Positions 11,876 to 22,533 of a stretch of DNA of 64,000 bases are shown one piece after another; positions within the stretch are counted from its first letter, which is position 1, and every line of letters begins with the position of its first letter. The stretch is from the NCBI GenBank assembly GCA_025667525.1, contig CM046881.1, positions 493,727,627 through 493,791,626 on the forward strand, in the 5' to 3' direction. Source of the stretch: Glebionis coronaria (lineage: Eukaryota; Streptophyta; Magnoliopsida; Asterales; Asteraceae). A program made the translations under genes and the position numbers. Below the pieces are notes generated by a model. It was given only the letters and a program-made list of their open reading frames with translations, ran no database searches and was not told the DNA's origin.

Positions 11876-13003
11876 TCAAAGATCATCAGTAATAGACATT
11901 GCCCAAGATATCTTGATCATCACACATATCATCATGTGGGTCGTAGGCATCATCAACATTCTTGTAAGAATCTTTCCATTTTTTTCACAAAATATTAGTA
12001 TTATATCCATATAAAATGTTTTGGCAACCAGAAATAGTGTCATATCATTATTCAGCGGTTCAACTACATCCTCCTCGTTATTAAGCTGACCTGACAGATT
12101 CTCTTGATCATCGAAAAAAAGTAACTTGACCTTCCATAATATTTTTTTCAATCTTAACAATTTTCTCAATAATCGAAGTAAACCTACCATCCTGATGAGG
12201 TGTACCATCCTCAAATATAAACTCACCCGAAAAATCATCCAAATTGGTCGAATAAGAAATCCCACAATTCGTACCCAAATCATAATTATTTCCCACAAGA
12301 TTAAATGCGTCAAAAGAATTTGAGTTACTAACCTCTTTACTTGGACTAACCTCTTTACTAGGCCCCTTATCACTTCGCTTTATTTTACCACTTGAAGTAG
12401 CATTCTACCATTAGATATTCCTGAGTAAGCGGTTTAAAGCTCACCTTAGGTCGAACCAGTATACTTGTAGCCACTTGTTTAGGCTTGTTCACGATCTTTT
12501 CCCTAGTTGATCACGTAACCGTAGGACAATCATCATGTGCACGGCCAAAAATGTTACAACTCGAGCGTCTAATAGGTTTTAACTCATATTGAACACGACT
12601 AGTGGTTAAATAAAAATCATCACCTTTGAGTTTATGCATAACCACCAAAATAGTATATTTCAACCCATCATCAACACGTAACTAAATCATTGCTCTAACT
12701 TAACTAAACCTTCGTCATGATTTTAAACATATTTTAGCCGTATATGAATCAAGCATCGTAGGAGTACCAAGTTTTGTAGCAATTCATCTAAGCCCATCTT
12801 CACTAAATGTCATCACAGAAACACCATGAAGCTTCACCCTAACCGAAATATTACCAACATCTTTTTTTAACATATTCATATCCGGATCCTATTTGTTAAG
12901 GATAATTAGGCCATTTTGAATAAACTAGGGACCACTTACAATCATAACATTCATACTATCAATAGAGTTAAATTTGAAGAAAAATTAACCCTGTCGACGA
13001 TTT
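11876..13003 (-). pseudogene. decayed DUF4283 / zinc-knuckle retroelement protein
   Basis: Read on the - strand from 13003, broken frames give the order expected for the plant DUF4283 plus CX2CX4HX4C zinc-knuckle proteins found in retroelements. First comes an FFFKFNS...GMN start, then DPDMNMLKKDVGNIS, VKLHGV and FSEDGL, then KLGTPTMLDSY. A degraded knuckle follows (about 12500-12570), then a tail with FDDQENLSG, DVVEPLNNDM and DPHDDMCDDQDILG. Many stops and shifts are present. Its N-terminal end is cut at 13003 by the insertion of the chromovirus at 13004. I recall close relatives as abundant in Asteraceae genomes; that is memory, not a search. Confidence 0.65.
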
Positions 13004-15946
13004 TGTCACACTCCCAAAATATCAGAGTATAATGGCGACAAGGGAGTGGTGACGTCATGATTATCATACGCACATAGTCACAAAGAACGACCTCTAAATG
13101 AGACGTTCGGAAAATAGATCACTTGTAATTAATAAAATAAATAGTTTTAACAAGGTGCGGAAGCATAAACTGAATACAGTTACAAAACATAGTTTTCTCA
13201 AATGGTACAAATGATCGTTGTTTCAAAGAAATGACGACAATGCATGAGACCTCATTTAGCATCTTCCTTCTTAATACCTGAGAAAAACATTGCTAAAGTG
13301 TCAACATAAAGTTGGTGAGTTCATAGGTTTAGTTAGTTTGAAATGTTTAATGAACCACAAGATTTTCCTAAAAGTGATGACAATATAACAGATACAAAGT
13401 CATCCCAAATGTATTTATTACAGTCTAAGCTCGTGACACCGAAGCGTTAACAACACCGGCAGTATAATCATATAAATGTAGCCCAAACTAGATGCCTAAA
13501 CCCACGACATCCTATCTCAGACTCAAATGAAACTGTGCCCGCTTGTCCCCTTGTTGGACAAGACAGACAGGGACGTCAATCCCGATAGATCTATCCATAA
13601 CATTCGCGCTTACACAAAGTAATTAACGGTTCACGATTCACGGGCCAAAGCAACTGGGTTTTTAGTGGGACTTAGACTAATATATAAATCAGTAAATGCA
13701 CTTGTGTTCACACGTTAAAATCAAGCAATGTCTCACCCCAAAAGCAGTGAAAATAGTAAAGTATGGGGCTATAAACTCACCTCGTAATTCAGCAAAGAGA
13801 ACGAAGATAAAATAGCTCGAGAGTACGGTTACGCTAGCCGCGACCTATTTAGTTATGAGGATCTAGTTACGATACGAAAAATTATATTAATAGAAGACAC
13901 GACACCCTAGTTGTGCTTGACGAAACCATACGTTTACGGAAAAGTACGACAAATAAAAGTCGGTTATTAAACGGTCGGGTTTTACGGGTTAAATTATACC
14001 CTTAATTTACAAAATTCGTTTCATGGGCTTTTAACTAAACTTAATATAAATACTTGGCCCAAAATGGGTCCAATACCCTTACTCACAACCGGCCCAAGGG
14101 TCATATGACCCGGCCCGGCCCATAGGCGGAATAAACAAGGAACCAGGGAGTAAATATACGTGTGTTACACACACAACTCTCAAAAACAGAGAGTTACACT
14201 CTCTCTCTTCCCTCGATAATAACTCCACCGCCCCAATCTCATCTCTCTCTCAAATCTAGATCGGTTCATCCCTTCCATGGCTAATATCCTTATCAGTTTG
14301 AGTATAACAATCATGTATGGGTGGTCTGAGGTGTTTAGATCGCGTGAGATGTGGGGTTTCATCCCCACATCAAACCGATTTGGTTTCTGATGTGTTCATC
14401 CTTATGGTCACGTTAATCATCAGCCATCAATCAAAGATAAGTTTGTTTTTCCTTATTTTCTTAAAAGTTAATTGATTTTCGATTTATAAAAGATCAGTGG
14501 GTTTGATTAATTGGTATAAACTTGTTGAGAACCATATGGCTCTCGGATTTGAAATACACGAATTAGGGTTTTGAAATATTTGGGGGTTTCTATCAATCTC
14601 GGGTTTAAACGCAATTAATTGATGTTTTCTTGTATAAAATCAAACTAATTTCAACATATAGTCGGTTTGTAAAAATTAGGGTTTCGGTCAATTGGGGGTT
14701 TTTGCATATCTCGTTTTCAATTAAGTTAACCATTGGATTCGAGTTTAGATTAGTTTTAATTAGTGTTTTAATTAATAAAAAGTCAATCTAGGGTTTTTAT
14801 AAAATTGGGGGTTTTTACATTCGGCTGTTACTCATGTTTATGTGGTGTTTTTGTAATGTGGAAAATGTTAATTAAATGTTTAAAAAGGTTTTTAAATTTC
14901 TAGGGTTTCGATTTGAAATGGGGGTTTTTATACCCGCGGCATGATTAAGGGTTTTTAGGGTGTTTCTGTAAGAATGAAAGTGTTTAAAAACATTTGGATT
15001 AGATGGTATTGATTGTTGATAGTTTCGGCAGAAAGTAAGCAATTTGTTTGGTCTTGGTTGGGTCACGGTTTGGTCTAAGTCGGGGTCTCGGTTTGGTTGA
15101 CAGAAAAGTAAAGTCATAGACATGTTTCAAGTATTAGTACTAAAGTTTAACCTTTTCAGTTTTTAGTTAAAAATAAGGCCGTTACAATGACTAACACATT
15201 GGTTTGATTATTCGTAGGTTTGTAAAAGACGAGCACAACTAGGACTTCATAAAGGAAAAACGAAGAGACAAAAAGACTCACAATGGGATGCTATGTTTCG
15301 GTTTGCAGGTTCGGACGGGATGGAAGGCTTGACTCTTTCGGTTTTGCAGGTTGGACGCGACGTGTGGGTCGGCTGGACACTAATCTTCACCTACCCAGGA
15401 GTTGTGTTTGAAAGACTTGTACAGAAATTTGTGTTTGTAATTTGGACTGTGATAAACTTTGTATTTGGACATTGGGTAAACTTTGGGTTTGTATTTAATC
15501 ATGTATTGTTAGTCTAGGGTTACCTTCAAGCTGAAAATGGTAACTTGTGATATACCCAAATGGGGTAAACTAGGCATGTGTGCTGTCTTGTAGTGGTTAG
15601 TGGGTAATAAACTATGGAGTTTATTTGTAGCTGGACATGTGACTGAAATTGGGACTCTTGTAAGGCAAGTTTTGCAATAAACATGAATGAAAGTTTATAC
15701 TCAAATATATATGCATGCTGTGACAGTTATATAACTCGACTCGGGTTCACGATGTTTAAGTTTAGACGCGAACTGAATAAACACGACACTATAACCGTTT
15801 GACACACGATCCCAAAACAAAGGCAATTTCGCGAGACTTCACGTGATCTAGTGAGTATGCCAAATAAACGTACGGCAAACATAAAACGCCCACCAACTTC
15901 GTGTATTGCATTCAACTTAATAATCGCGAAAACTCGAGATGTTACA
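13004..15946 (-). repeat. 3' LTR of the Tekay element
   Basis: In element orientation it runs TGTAACATCTCGAG ... TTTTGGGAGTGTGACA (TG...CA). It is the downstream copy of the LTR at 22534-25478 and differs from it by only a handful of bases, for example 13228 region A/G, 13913 region G/T and one CT unit near 14205. Confidence 0.95.
14040..14285 (+). promoter_or_regulatory. promoter-like segment on the antisense strand of the LTR
   Basis: On the + strand, opposite to the element's genes, the LTR contains clustered GGCCCA/TGGGCC-type site II motifs (GGCCCAAAATGGG, CGGCCCAAGG, CGGCCCGGCCCATA), then a TAAATATA string near 14151 and a CT-rich leader (CTCTCTCTTCCC). This is the layout of many plant gene promoters. 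The same arrangement is in the other LTR at about 23573-23825. Activity is inference from motif composition. Confidence 0.4.
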
Positions 15947-15958
15947 TATGCTCTCCCT
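15947..15958 (-). promoter_or_regulatory. polypurine tract of the Tekay element
   Basis: On the - strand AGGGAGAGCATA lies directly before the TG that opens the 3' LTR. This is where plus-strand DNA synthesis would be primed. Confidence 0.75.
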
Positions 15959-16112
15959 AAAAAGGGCTTTGTCCGCAAAGCAAAATAATTAACACATTCA
16001 TGTTGACAACTCGTCGGTAAACAGTTAAAATACTCGTACTACATGAATAAATTAAGATGGAAATTTGACGGATGTCACAGTATTCCCATGTTTTAGAGAT
16101 TTCGTCACGAAA

Positions 16113-19100
16113 TCAAGACGTTGTTGTAGTAGGATGGTTAGCGAAAAGATGAGGATACTTGCTCTTGAATTGATCTTCACGTTCCCACGTGTATTCTGGA
16201 CCTCTACGCGCATTCCATCGGATCTTCACAATAGGTATACGGCTTTGCTTGAGTTGTTTGACTTGACGGTCCATAACTTCTACTGGTTCTTCTACAAAGT
16301 TGAGTTTGTCGTCGAGTTGAATTTCCTCCAAAGGGATAACGAGTGTTTCGTCGGCTAAGCATTTCTTCAGATTGCAAATGTGGAACACATTATGCACTCG
16401 GCTAAGTTCTTGGGGTAATTCCAAACGATAGGCTACGGGACCAATCCTCTCTATAATCTTGAAGGGTCCAATGTAACGAGGGTTTAACTTTCCACGCTTT
16501 CCAAAGCGAATCACACCCTTCCAAGGTGAGACCTTTAACATGACTCTATCACCCACTTCAAACTCAAGGGGTTTGCGTTTCATATCAGCATAACTCTTCT
16601 GTCGATCTCTTGCGGCTTGCATACGGCTCTTAATCTTAAAGATCTTCTCAGTAGTCTCGTGTATGATCTCGGGTCCAGTGAGTTGCGCTTCACCGACTTC
16701 TGCCCAACACACGGGTGAACGACACTTCCTACCATACAGTGCTTCGAACGGCGCTGCCTTAATGCTAGTGTGATAACTATTGTTGTATGAGAATTCCACC
16801 AGAGGTAGGTGTCTATCCCATCTATTTCCAAAGTCAATCACACAAGCTCTCAGCATATCTTCTAAGGTTTGAATGGTCCGTTCACTTTGACCGTCAGTTT
16901 GGGGATGGTACGCAGTGCTCATATCCAACTGCGTTCCCAATGCCTTCTGCAGTGACTTCCAAAACTGCGAAGTAAATCGGCTGTCTCGGTCGGAGATTAT
17001 AGACACAGGCACACCGTGCTTCGTGACTACTTCCTCCAAGTATGTCCTTGCTAACTTATCCATTCCATCAGTCTCCTTGATGGGTAGGAAATGAGCCGAT
17101 TTGGTGAGTCGGTCGACGATTACCCAAATCGTGTCGAATCCGGCTGCGGTCTTTGGTAGCTTGGTAATGAAATCCATAGTGATCCTTTCCCACTTCCATT
17201 CTGGCAGTTCGGGTTGGACCAATAATCCTGATGGTTTCATATGTTCGGCTTTGACTTTGGCACAAGTCAAACACTTGCTAACGTATGTAGCAATATCCGC
17301 CTTCATGTTCGGCCACCAATACAACATCTTCAGATCATGATACATTTTGTCAGATCCCGGATGTATGGAGTACTTTGACTTATGCGACTCATGCATAATC
17401 AAGGATCGTAGTTCACCATGGCATGGTAACCAACTCCTATTATCAAGGCATAACGTTCCATCCGAACGTGCTTCCAACTTCTTTATCATTCCTCCAACAT
17501 CTTCCGTCTTGAGAATTTCTTCCTCGACTGCTTCTTTCTGAGCCTTGAGAATTAAGGATGGAAGGTCTAAGTCGATGGTCATCACTAAAGCCTTCACCCT
17601 AAGAACTCTCTCCTTTCGACTCAAAGCGTCGGCCACGACATTTGCCTTGCCCGGGTGATAACGGATCTCGCAATCGTAATCACTGAGCAACTCTAGCCAA
17701 CGTCGTTGTCTCATGTTGAGTTCCTTTTGATTCAAAATATGTTGTAGACTCTTATGATCAGTGGATACAACACACTTAGTACCATAAAGGTAGTGTCTCC
17801 AAATCTTCAAGGCAAACACCACTGCTCCCAACTCTAGGTCATGAGTTGTGTAGTTCTTCTCGTGCACCTTTAGTTGTCTTGATGCGTAAGCTATGACCTT
17901 AGTCCTTTGCATCAGTACTGCACCTAACCCTTTTATGGATGCATCACAATACACCACAAAGTCTTCATTACCCTCGGGTAGGGCTAGTATAGGTGCTTCA
18001 CACAACATCTGCTTCAATGTCTGGAATGCCAAATCTTGATCCTCCTTCCACTCAAACTTCTTATCCTTTTGAGTCAATTCCGTCATTGGTTTAGCTATCT
18101 TGGAGAAACCTTCAATGAATCTCCTATAGTAACCAGCAAGACCTAAAAATTGGCGGATCTCCGTGGGTGTTGTTGGAGTCGCCCAATCCTTTACGGCCTC
18201 GATCTGAGCAGGATCAACGTGAATACCACTGCTGTCGATCACATGCCCAAGGAATTGCACTGTGTTTATCCAAAACTCACATTTGGAAAACTTTGCATAT
18301 AACTTCTCCTTCCTTAGCAGCTCTAATATGGTCTTCAAATGTTCCTTGTACTCTTCTTCATTACGAGAATAGATGAGAATGTCATCGATAAATACAATCA
18401 CAAACTTGTCCAAGTATGGTTTGCAGACTCGGTTCATGAGATCCATGAATACCGCAGGCGCGTTTGTCAAACCAAAAGGCATAACTTGGAACTCGTAGTG
18501 TCCGTACCGGGTTCTAAAAGTCGTCTTATGAACGTCTTCCTCTCTAACCCTTAGTTGATGGTATCCTGACCTTAAATCGATCTTTGAGTATATGCTAGAT
18601 CCTTGCAATTGGTCGAAAAGATCGTCAATTCTCGGCAATGGGTAGCGGTTCTTTATCGTCAGCTTATTCAATTCTCGGTAATCGATACACATCCTAAAGG
18701 ATCCATCTTTCTTTTTGACAAATAAGACCGGCGCTCCCCACGGTGAGGAACTTGGTCTAATGAAACCTTTGTCAGAAAGTTCCTTTATCTGTTCAGCTAA
18801 CTCTGTCATCTCGGCCGGTGCTAGACGGTATGGGGCTCTAGCAACAGGCGCGGCTCCTGGTGTAAGCTCGATGTGAAACTCCACTTGCCGTGCTGGTGGT
18901 AGTCCGGGTAAGTCCTCTGGGAATACGTCCGGAAAGTCTCTAACGATCGGTACATCTTCCACCTTCTTCTCGTGATCTTCTTCTCCTTCCTTTTGTGTTA
19001 CTTGAACCAAGAATACCGGACATCCCTTCTCAATGTATCTTTGGGTCCTGATACATGAGATGACTTCCAATCTTGATCCATTCTTCACTCCACTTCTTTC

Positions 19101-19145
19101 GCCTTGTATGATGAGTACGTCGTTTCCATAAGGAACACGGACACA
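16113..19145 (-). CDS. Tekay pol: RT, RNase H, integrase and chromodomain-like tail
   Basis: An open frame of about 1010 codons, counted from the codon after the TAG at 19146-19148. Numbering from the GTG at 19088, the reverse transcriptase spans about residues 115-280 with the FIDD catalytic motif at 233-236. RNase H covers about 376-490 with Asp382, Glu419, Asp444 and Asp487. The integrase has an HHCC zinc finger (His567/His576, Cys606/Cys609) and DDE residues Asp639, Asp700 and Glu736 (35 residues between the last two). The C-terminal tail, about 925-985 ([16 protein letters not shown] ... YTWEREDQF), is the divergent chromodomain of Tekay-type elements, thought to guide integration to chromatin. 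No frameshift interrupts it. It continues in the same frame from gag-pro and has no ATG of its own near the start, so it should be made as part of a gag-pol polyprotein. Confidence 0.93.
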   Translation of the reverse strand, partial: CVRVPYGNDVLIIQGERSGVKNGSRLEVISCIRTQRYIEKGCPVFLVQVTQKEGEEDHEKKVEDVPIVRDFPDVFPEDLPGLPPARQVEFHIELTPGAAPVARAPYRLAPAEMTELAEQIKELSDKGFIRPSSSPWGAPVLFVKKKDGSFRMCIDYRELNKLTIKNRYPLPRIDDLFDQLQGSSIYSKIDLRSGYHQLRVREEDVHKTTFRTRYGHYEFQVMPFGLTNAPAVFMDLMNRVCKPYLDKFVIVFIDDILIYSRNEEEYKEHLKTILELLRKEKLYAKFSKCEFWINTVQFLGHVIDSSGIHVDPAQIEAVKDWATPTTPTEIRQFLGLAGYYRRFIEGFSKIAKPMTELTQKDKKFEWKEDQDLAFQTLKQMLCEAPILALPEGNEDFVVYCDASIKGLGAVLMQRTKVIAYASRQLKVHEKNYTTHDLELGAVVFALKIWRHYLYGTKCVVSTDHKSLQHILNQKELNMRQRRWLELLSDYDCEIRYHPGKANVVADALSRKERVLRVKALVMTIDLDLPSLILKAQKEAVEEEILKTEDVGGMIKKLEARSDGTLCLDNRSWLPCHGELRSLIMHESHKSKYSIHPGSDKMYHDLKMLYWWPNMKADIATYVSKCLTCAKVKAEHMKPSGLLVQPELPEWKWERITMDFITKLPKTAAGFDTIWVIVDRLTKSAHFLPIKETDGMDKLARTYLEEVVTKHGVPVSIISDRDSRFTSQFWKSLQKALGTQLDMSTAYHPQTDGQSERTIQTLEDMLRACVIDFGNRWDRHLPLVEFSYNNSYHTSIKAAPFEALYGRKCRSPVCWAEVGEAQLTGPEIIHETTEKIFKIKSRMQAARDRQKSYADMKRKPLEFEVGDRVMLKVSPWKGVIRFGKRGKLNPRYIGPFKIIERIGPVAYRLELPQELSRVHNVFHICNLKKCLADETLVIPLEEIQLDDKLNFVEEPVEVMDRQVKQLKQSRIPIVKIRWNARRGPEYTWEREDQFKSKYPHLFANHPTTTTS

Positions 19146-20744
19146 CTACTCATGACATACAATCTCCGCGTGATGCTTCGACATCCAATCCATTCCAATG
19201 ATGACGTCAAAACTTCCCAATTCTATAGGGAGTAGGTCGATACTAAACGAACGACCTTGTAGTCTTACACTGCATCCTTTCAGAATGACGTCTGTGGTTA
19301 CTGACTTCCCATCGGCTAATTCTACATTATACTTAACGTCTAACGCAGTAGGGGTAACATTTAGGCGTTCACTAAATATAGACGACACAAAACTCCTATC
19401 CGCACCAGAATCAAATAGTACTGAAGCATAGTTGTTATTGACTAGAAACGTACCAGTCACAACATTGTTGTCTTGCACTGCAGCTTCAGCACAGAGATGA
19501 TACACTTTGCTAGGTGCCGTGAATCCTCCAGGAGTACTAGTTGTGGCTCGGTTATTCCCTCCTCGGTTCCCTTGATTCTGCTTCTGGTTCCCTTGGTTGT
19601 GATCTTGATTCCCTCGAATCTGGTTACTACGACCTTGGTTCCCACTGCTTGGACATTTGTTCTTGTAGTGGCCTTTCTCTCCACATCCAAAGCAAGTGAC
19701 ATTTGCTCCTTGGCCACCTTGCGTTCCAGGTCCTCTTTGATTAGTAGAACGAGGTGGTGCTCGACATTCCTTTGCCTTATGTCCCGCCTTCCCACAATTG
19801 TAGCACGTAGGGGGACATGCTCCTTCGTGGTGTCGGCCACATTTTCCGCAGAAAGGAAGTCTTCCAGCGTAGTTTCCAGTATTTCCTTGTCCAGCAGTAA
19901 ACACTCTTGCTACTTCTTGTCGCTTGTTCTGGTTGTAGTTGTTTGGGTTGTTGCTGTTGTTGGTATTGTTGGTATTGTTGTTGTAGTGGTTGCCAGACCA
20001 CTTTCTTTTATCCCCAGTATTTTCTCCCAACTCCTGTACCACTTGGTACATCAGACTCTGAGCCATGTCGATTGCCTCGTGCAAATCAGTTGGCTTGGAT
20101 GAAGTCACATTCCCTTTGATGCTCAAAGGTAGTCCTTCAATGTATCGCTCCAACAATCGGTCGTCGTTGGGCACCATTTCAGGACATAACAAGATCAGCT
20201 CTTGAAAGCGCTGATTGTAAGCAGTAAGAGCAGTACCCTTGACCTTCAGGTTCCACAGCTCAACTTCCATCTGCTTGACTTTATTTCGTGGGCAGTATTT
20301 CCTCACAAACATAGCTTTAAATTCACTCCAGGGCGTCGCTTGGGCAACGTCAATGGTCACTGCACGAGCATAGACGTTCCACCAAGTCAGAGCACCATCC
20401 ACTAACGTGCTTGACGCAAACTTCACCTTATCGGCTTCAGCGACATTGCTAATCCCAAATTGGGATTCTAGCTTCTCAAACCATCTGGTTAATCCTACTG
20501 CTCCTTCAGTACCGCGAAAACTTACTTGCGTAACTGCACGAAATTCCTTGTAGGTACAAGTCCGTGCAATAGCATTAGTAGCTCCTTGGTTGGTCTCCTC
20601 CTGTGTGCTAGCTGTACGATTTGCTTCAGCGGTCGCGAGTGCCTCGGCCACTCGTTCGGCTATCATTTGGCTTAGCATGACGGTGTCAATTCCACCGGTA
20701 GCGGCTGGTGGATTCTGCGTTTCGGATCTTCTAACTGGCGCCAT
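19146..20744 (-). CDS. Tekay gag-protease
   Basis: 532 codons starting at the ATG at 20744-20742, which lies just after a CCTTCTTAG stretch. The capsid-like region (about residues 60-240) contains FEKLESQF, LTWWNVY and MEVELWNLKVKG motifs. An Asn/Gln-rich linker (NNNTNNTNN) follows. Next come three zinc knuckles: a variant CGKCGRHHEGAC, then CYNCGKAGHKAKEC and CFGCGEKGHYKNKC, both CX2CX4HX4C for RNA packaging. The C-terminus is an aspartic protease with the active-site string LFDSGADRSF, ending in GMDWMSKHHAEIVCHE. The frame stops at a single TAG (19146-19148), and pol continues in the same frame directly behind it. Related elements usually run gag-pro-pol as one frame, so this stop is either a fresh nonsense mutation or a readthrough site. 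Confidence 0.92.
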   Translation of the reverse strand: MAPVRRSETQNPPAATGGIDTVMLSQMIAERVAEALATAEANRTASTQEETNQGATNAIARTCTYKEFRAVTQVSFRGTEGAVGLTRWFEKLESQFGISNVAEADKVKFASSTLVDGALTWWNVYARAVTIDVAQATPWSEFKAMFVRKYCPRNKVKQMEVELWNLKVKGTALTAYNQRFQELILLCPEMVPNDDRLLERYIEGLPLSIKGNVTSSKPTDLHEAIDMAQSLMYQVVQELGENTGDKRKWSGNHYNNNTNNTNNSNNPNNYNQNKRQEVARVFTAGQGNTGNYAGRLPFCGKCGRHHEGACPPTCYNCGKAGHKAKECRAPPRSTNQRGPGTQGGQGANVTCFGCGEKGHYKNKCPSSGNQGRSNQIRGNQDHNQGNQKQNQGNRGGNNRATTSTPGGFTAPSKVYHLCAEAAVQDNNVVTGTFLVNNNYASVLFDSGADRSFVSSIFSERLNVTPTALDVKYNVELADGKSVTTDVILKGCSVRLQGRSFSIDLLPIELGSFDVIIGMDWMSKHHAEIVCHE

Positions 20745-21008
20745 AATCTAAGAAGGTAATAGGATAATGAGTTTTGCCAGACGTAACATGCATGGCACAC
20801 ACAATACAATTATGAAATGCTCCAGGATATAATACACAATATATAATGATCTCACAATTTTTGCAACCCATAATATCATTCATAGAATCGTTTGATAGTA
20901 CATCATAGTTTGTCATAACATAATAAAAGAAAATAAAATACCAACTAGCTAAGACAAACTTCGAAGCTTAGTGGTCATACAAGGATAGGTCGATGGTACA
21001 AGATAAAT

Positions 21009-22211
21009 CTAACTAGTGCCCTCACGGCGCTGATGAAGCTCTCTCTCCAACTCTGCTAACCTCCTCTCAACCACGAGCTCACGAGCCTGGGAATCTCTCA
21101 GTCTAACATCGGTATCATGACAAGCGGCTCTAAACCTCTTATCCAAATCTGCAACAGGGTCCTCCACTGGTGCCTCTAGTCTGCCTGTCTCCACCAATGG
21201 CTCTACTCCCCAACGGGTCATCAGGCTTCCAATCTCCTCAAGACGAGCGTTCGGCATGGATTCCATCTGATCAAGAACAGTAAGAAGCTGTCCTCGTAGA
21301 CGGGTCACACATACTGTCAACACTGTCTCATCCCTAACTGGACTCTTCTTCGCCAGTGCCTCCAACTTATCCTGCACTTCATTATACTCTTCACCTAAAG
21401 CCTCTACAGCATCCTCCAACCTGTTCAATCGTGTCGTCACACATCCATCTACCGCCCCAAGCATCACCACCGTCGATGTAGCTCTCCTAGGAAGAGGAGT
21501 CGTAGCTCTCGGCCCAGTAGAGATACCCGCATCAGTAAGCATCTCCTGGTACACAGCAGGTACAGTCTCTGGTGGTGGTAGTAGTAGTGGTGTCTCTGGG
21601 ACAGGACTGGCAGGTGTGCGGGCTGCATGCCTGTCAGTGGCAGTGAAAGGTATGAGGGGTCAGTAAGGTGAAAGTGGTGGTCGGGCAGCTCTCCCCCGAA
21701 GACGTCGTCTCACATAGTAGAAAGGTAGAGTACCAGGTGCTGGAGCAGGAATAGCAGTCCTTTCTCCTTCGTCTTCAGATGAAGATGAGGAGATGTGTGC
21801 TAGGGAAATCTCAGGAGTAGCAGCATATGCAGTAGGAGGGTCCTCAGTGTCTGTGACCTCCATAGGCTCTCCTTCCCCATCTGTGAACTCCATCTCATCA
21901 TCCTCTGTCTCCTCTACCGTCTCATCTCTAGTCACTGATGTCTGACCTGGTGACTGCACCACGTCAGTGTCTAAGTCATCCTCTCCTCCGCCTTCTAGGC
22001 TAAGTACATCGTCAGCTGATGCATCAGGAATACGGATCGGTGAATGACGAACCTCCTCAGTCTCTCTCTCTGTATCGTCATCTGAAACCATCCGGTACCA
22101 CGGATATCCTGATGGCGATCCTCTAGGTAGTCCTACTGATGAACTGATAGTCGACTGTGAACTACGGTTGTAGTACGCTCCTGTAGACGTGGAATCATCG
22201 GATGAAGACAT
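21009..22211 (-). CDS. extra ORF in the leader between primer site and gag (one in-frame TGA)
   Basis: From the ATG at 22211 the frame reads MSSSDDSTSTGAYY and runs to a TGA at 21660-21662. It then continues open in the same frame to a stop at 21009, about 400 codons in all. The N-terminal half is very acidic and Ser/Thr-rich (ETEEVRHSP, EDDLDTD, VEETEDDEMEFTDGEGEPME). The C-terminal half is predicted helical, with a coiled-coil look (LNRLEDAVEALGEEYNEVQDKLEAL, then a final LVVERRLAELERELHQRR). It matches no domain I recognise. It is encoded on the same strand as gag and ends about 265 bp before it. A GATTACAG sequence just before the ATG could be a 3' splice site. Extra ORFs upstream of gag are known in Ogre/Tat elements; I do not know them as standard in Tekay. 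Confidence 0.6.
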
Positions 22212-22518
22212 CGCTGTAATCATAAACAAAATAAATGTGTGTAAATATCTTATAAAATTAGTCCGTAAAAAAAAGGACATTAACATAATATAGCAATCAT
22301 TGTTGAATCCACATGTATCCCATATAACATAATTCAGATTTCGTTATTGCACATGTAACCCATGTAAATATACCTCGTAATTGTTAAATCACATGTATCC
22401 CATTTATTACTTATGTATCTACATATACTTAATACTTATAATCCGTATGATAATCGATTAAACATAGAGCAGTTATAGTCTAGAGTTACTAAATGCAACC
22501 TAGTTCTCTATAACTATG

Positions 22519-22530
22519 GCTCTGATACCA
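22519..22530 (-). promoter_or_regulatory. primer binding site, initiator tRNA-Met
   Basis: On the - strand TGGTATCAGAGC begins 3 bp inside the 5' LTR end (22534). This is the classic plant site pairing with the 3' end of tRNA-iMet. Confidence 0.92.
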
Positions 22531-22533
22531 ATC

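Noticed and set aside
14872..15123. 83-codon frame repeated exactly at 24404-24655
   Set aside because: Both copies lie in the two near-identical Tekay LTRs. Identity reflects the young LTR pair, not coding constraint.
19473..20102. 209-codon + strand frame opposite gag
   Set aside because: It is antisense to a clear gag-protease frame with zinc knuckles and has a low-complexity Ser/Val composition.
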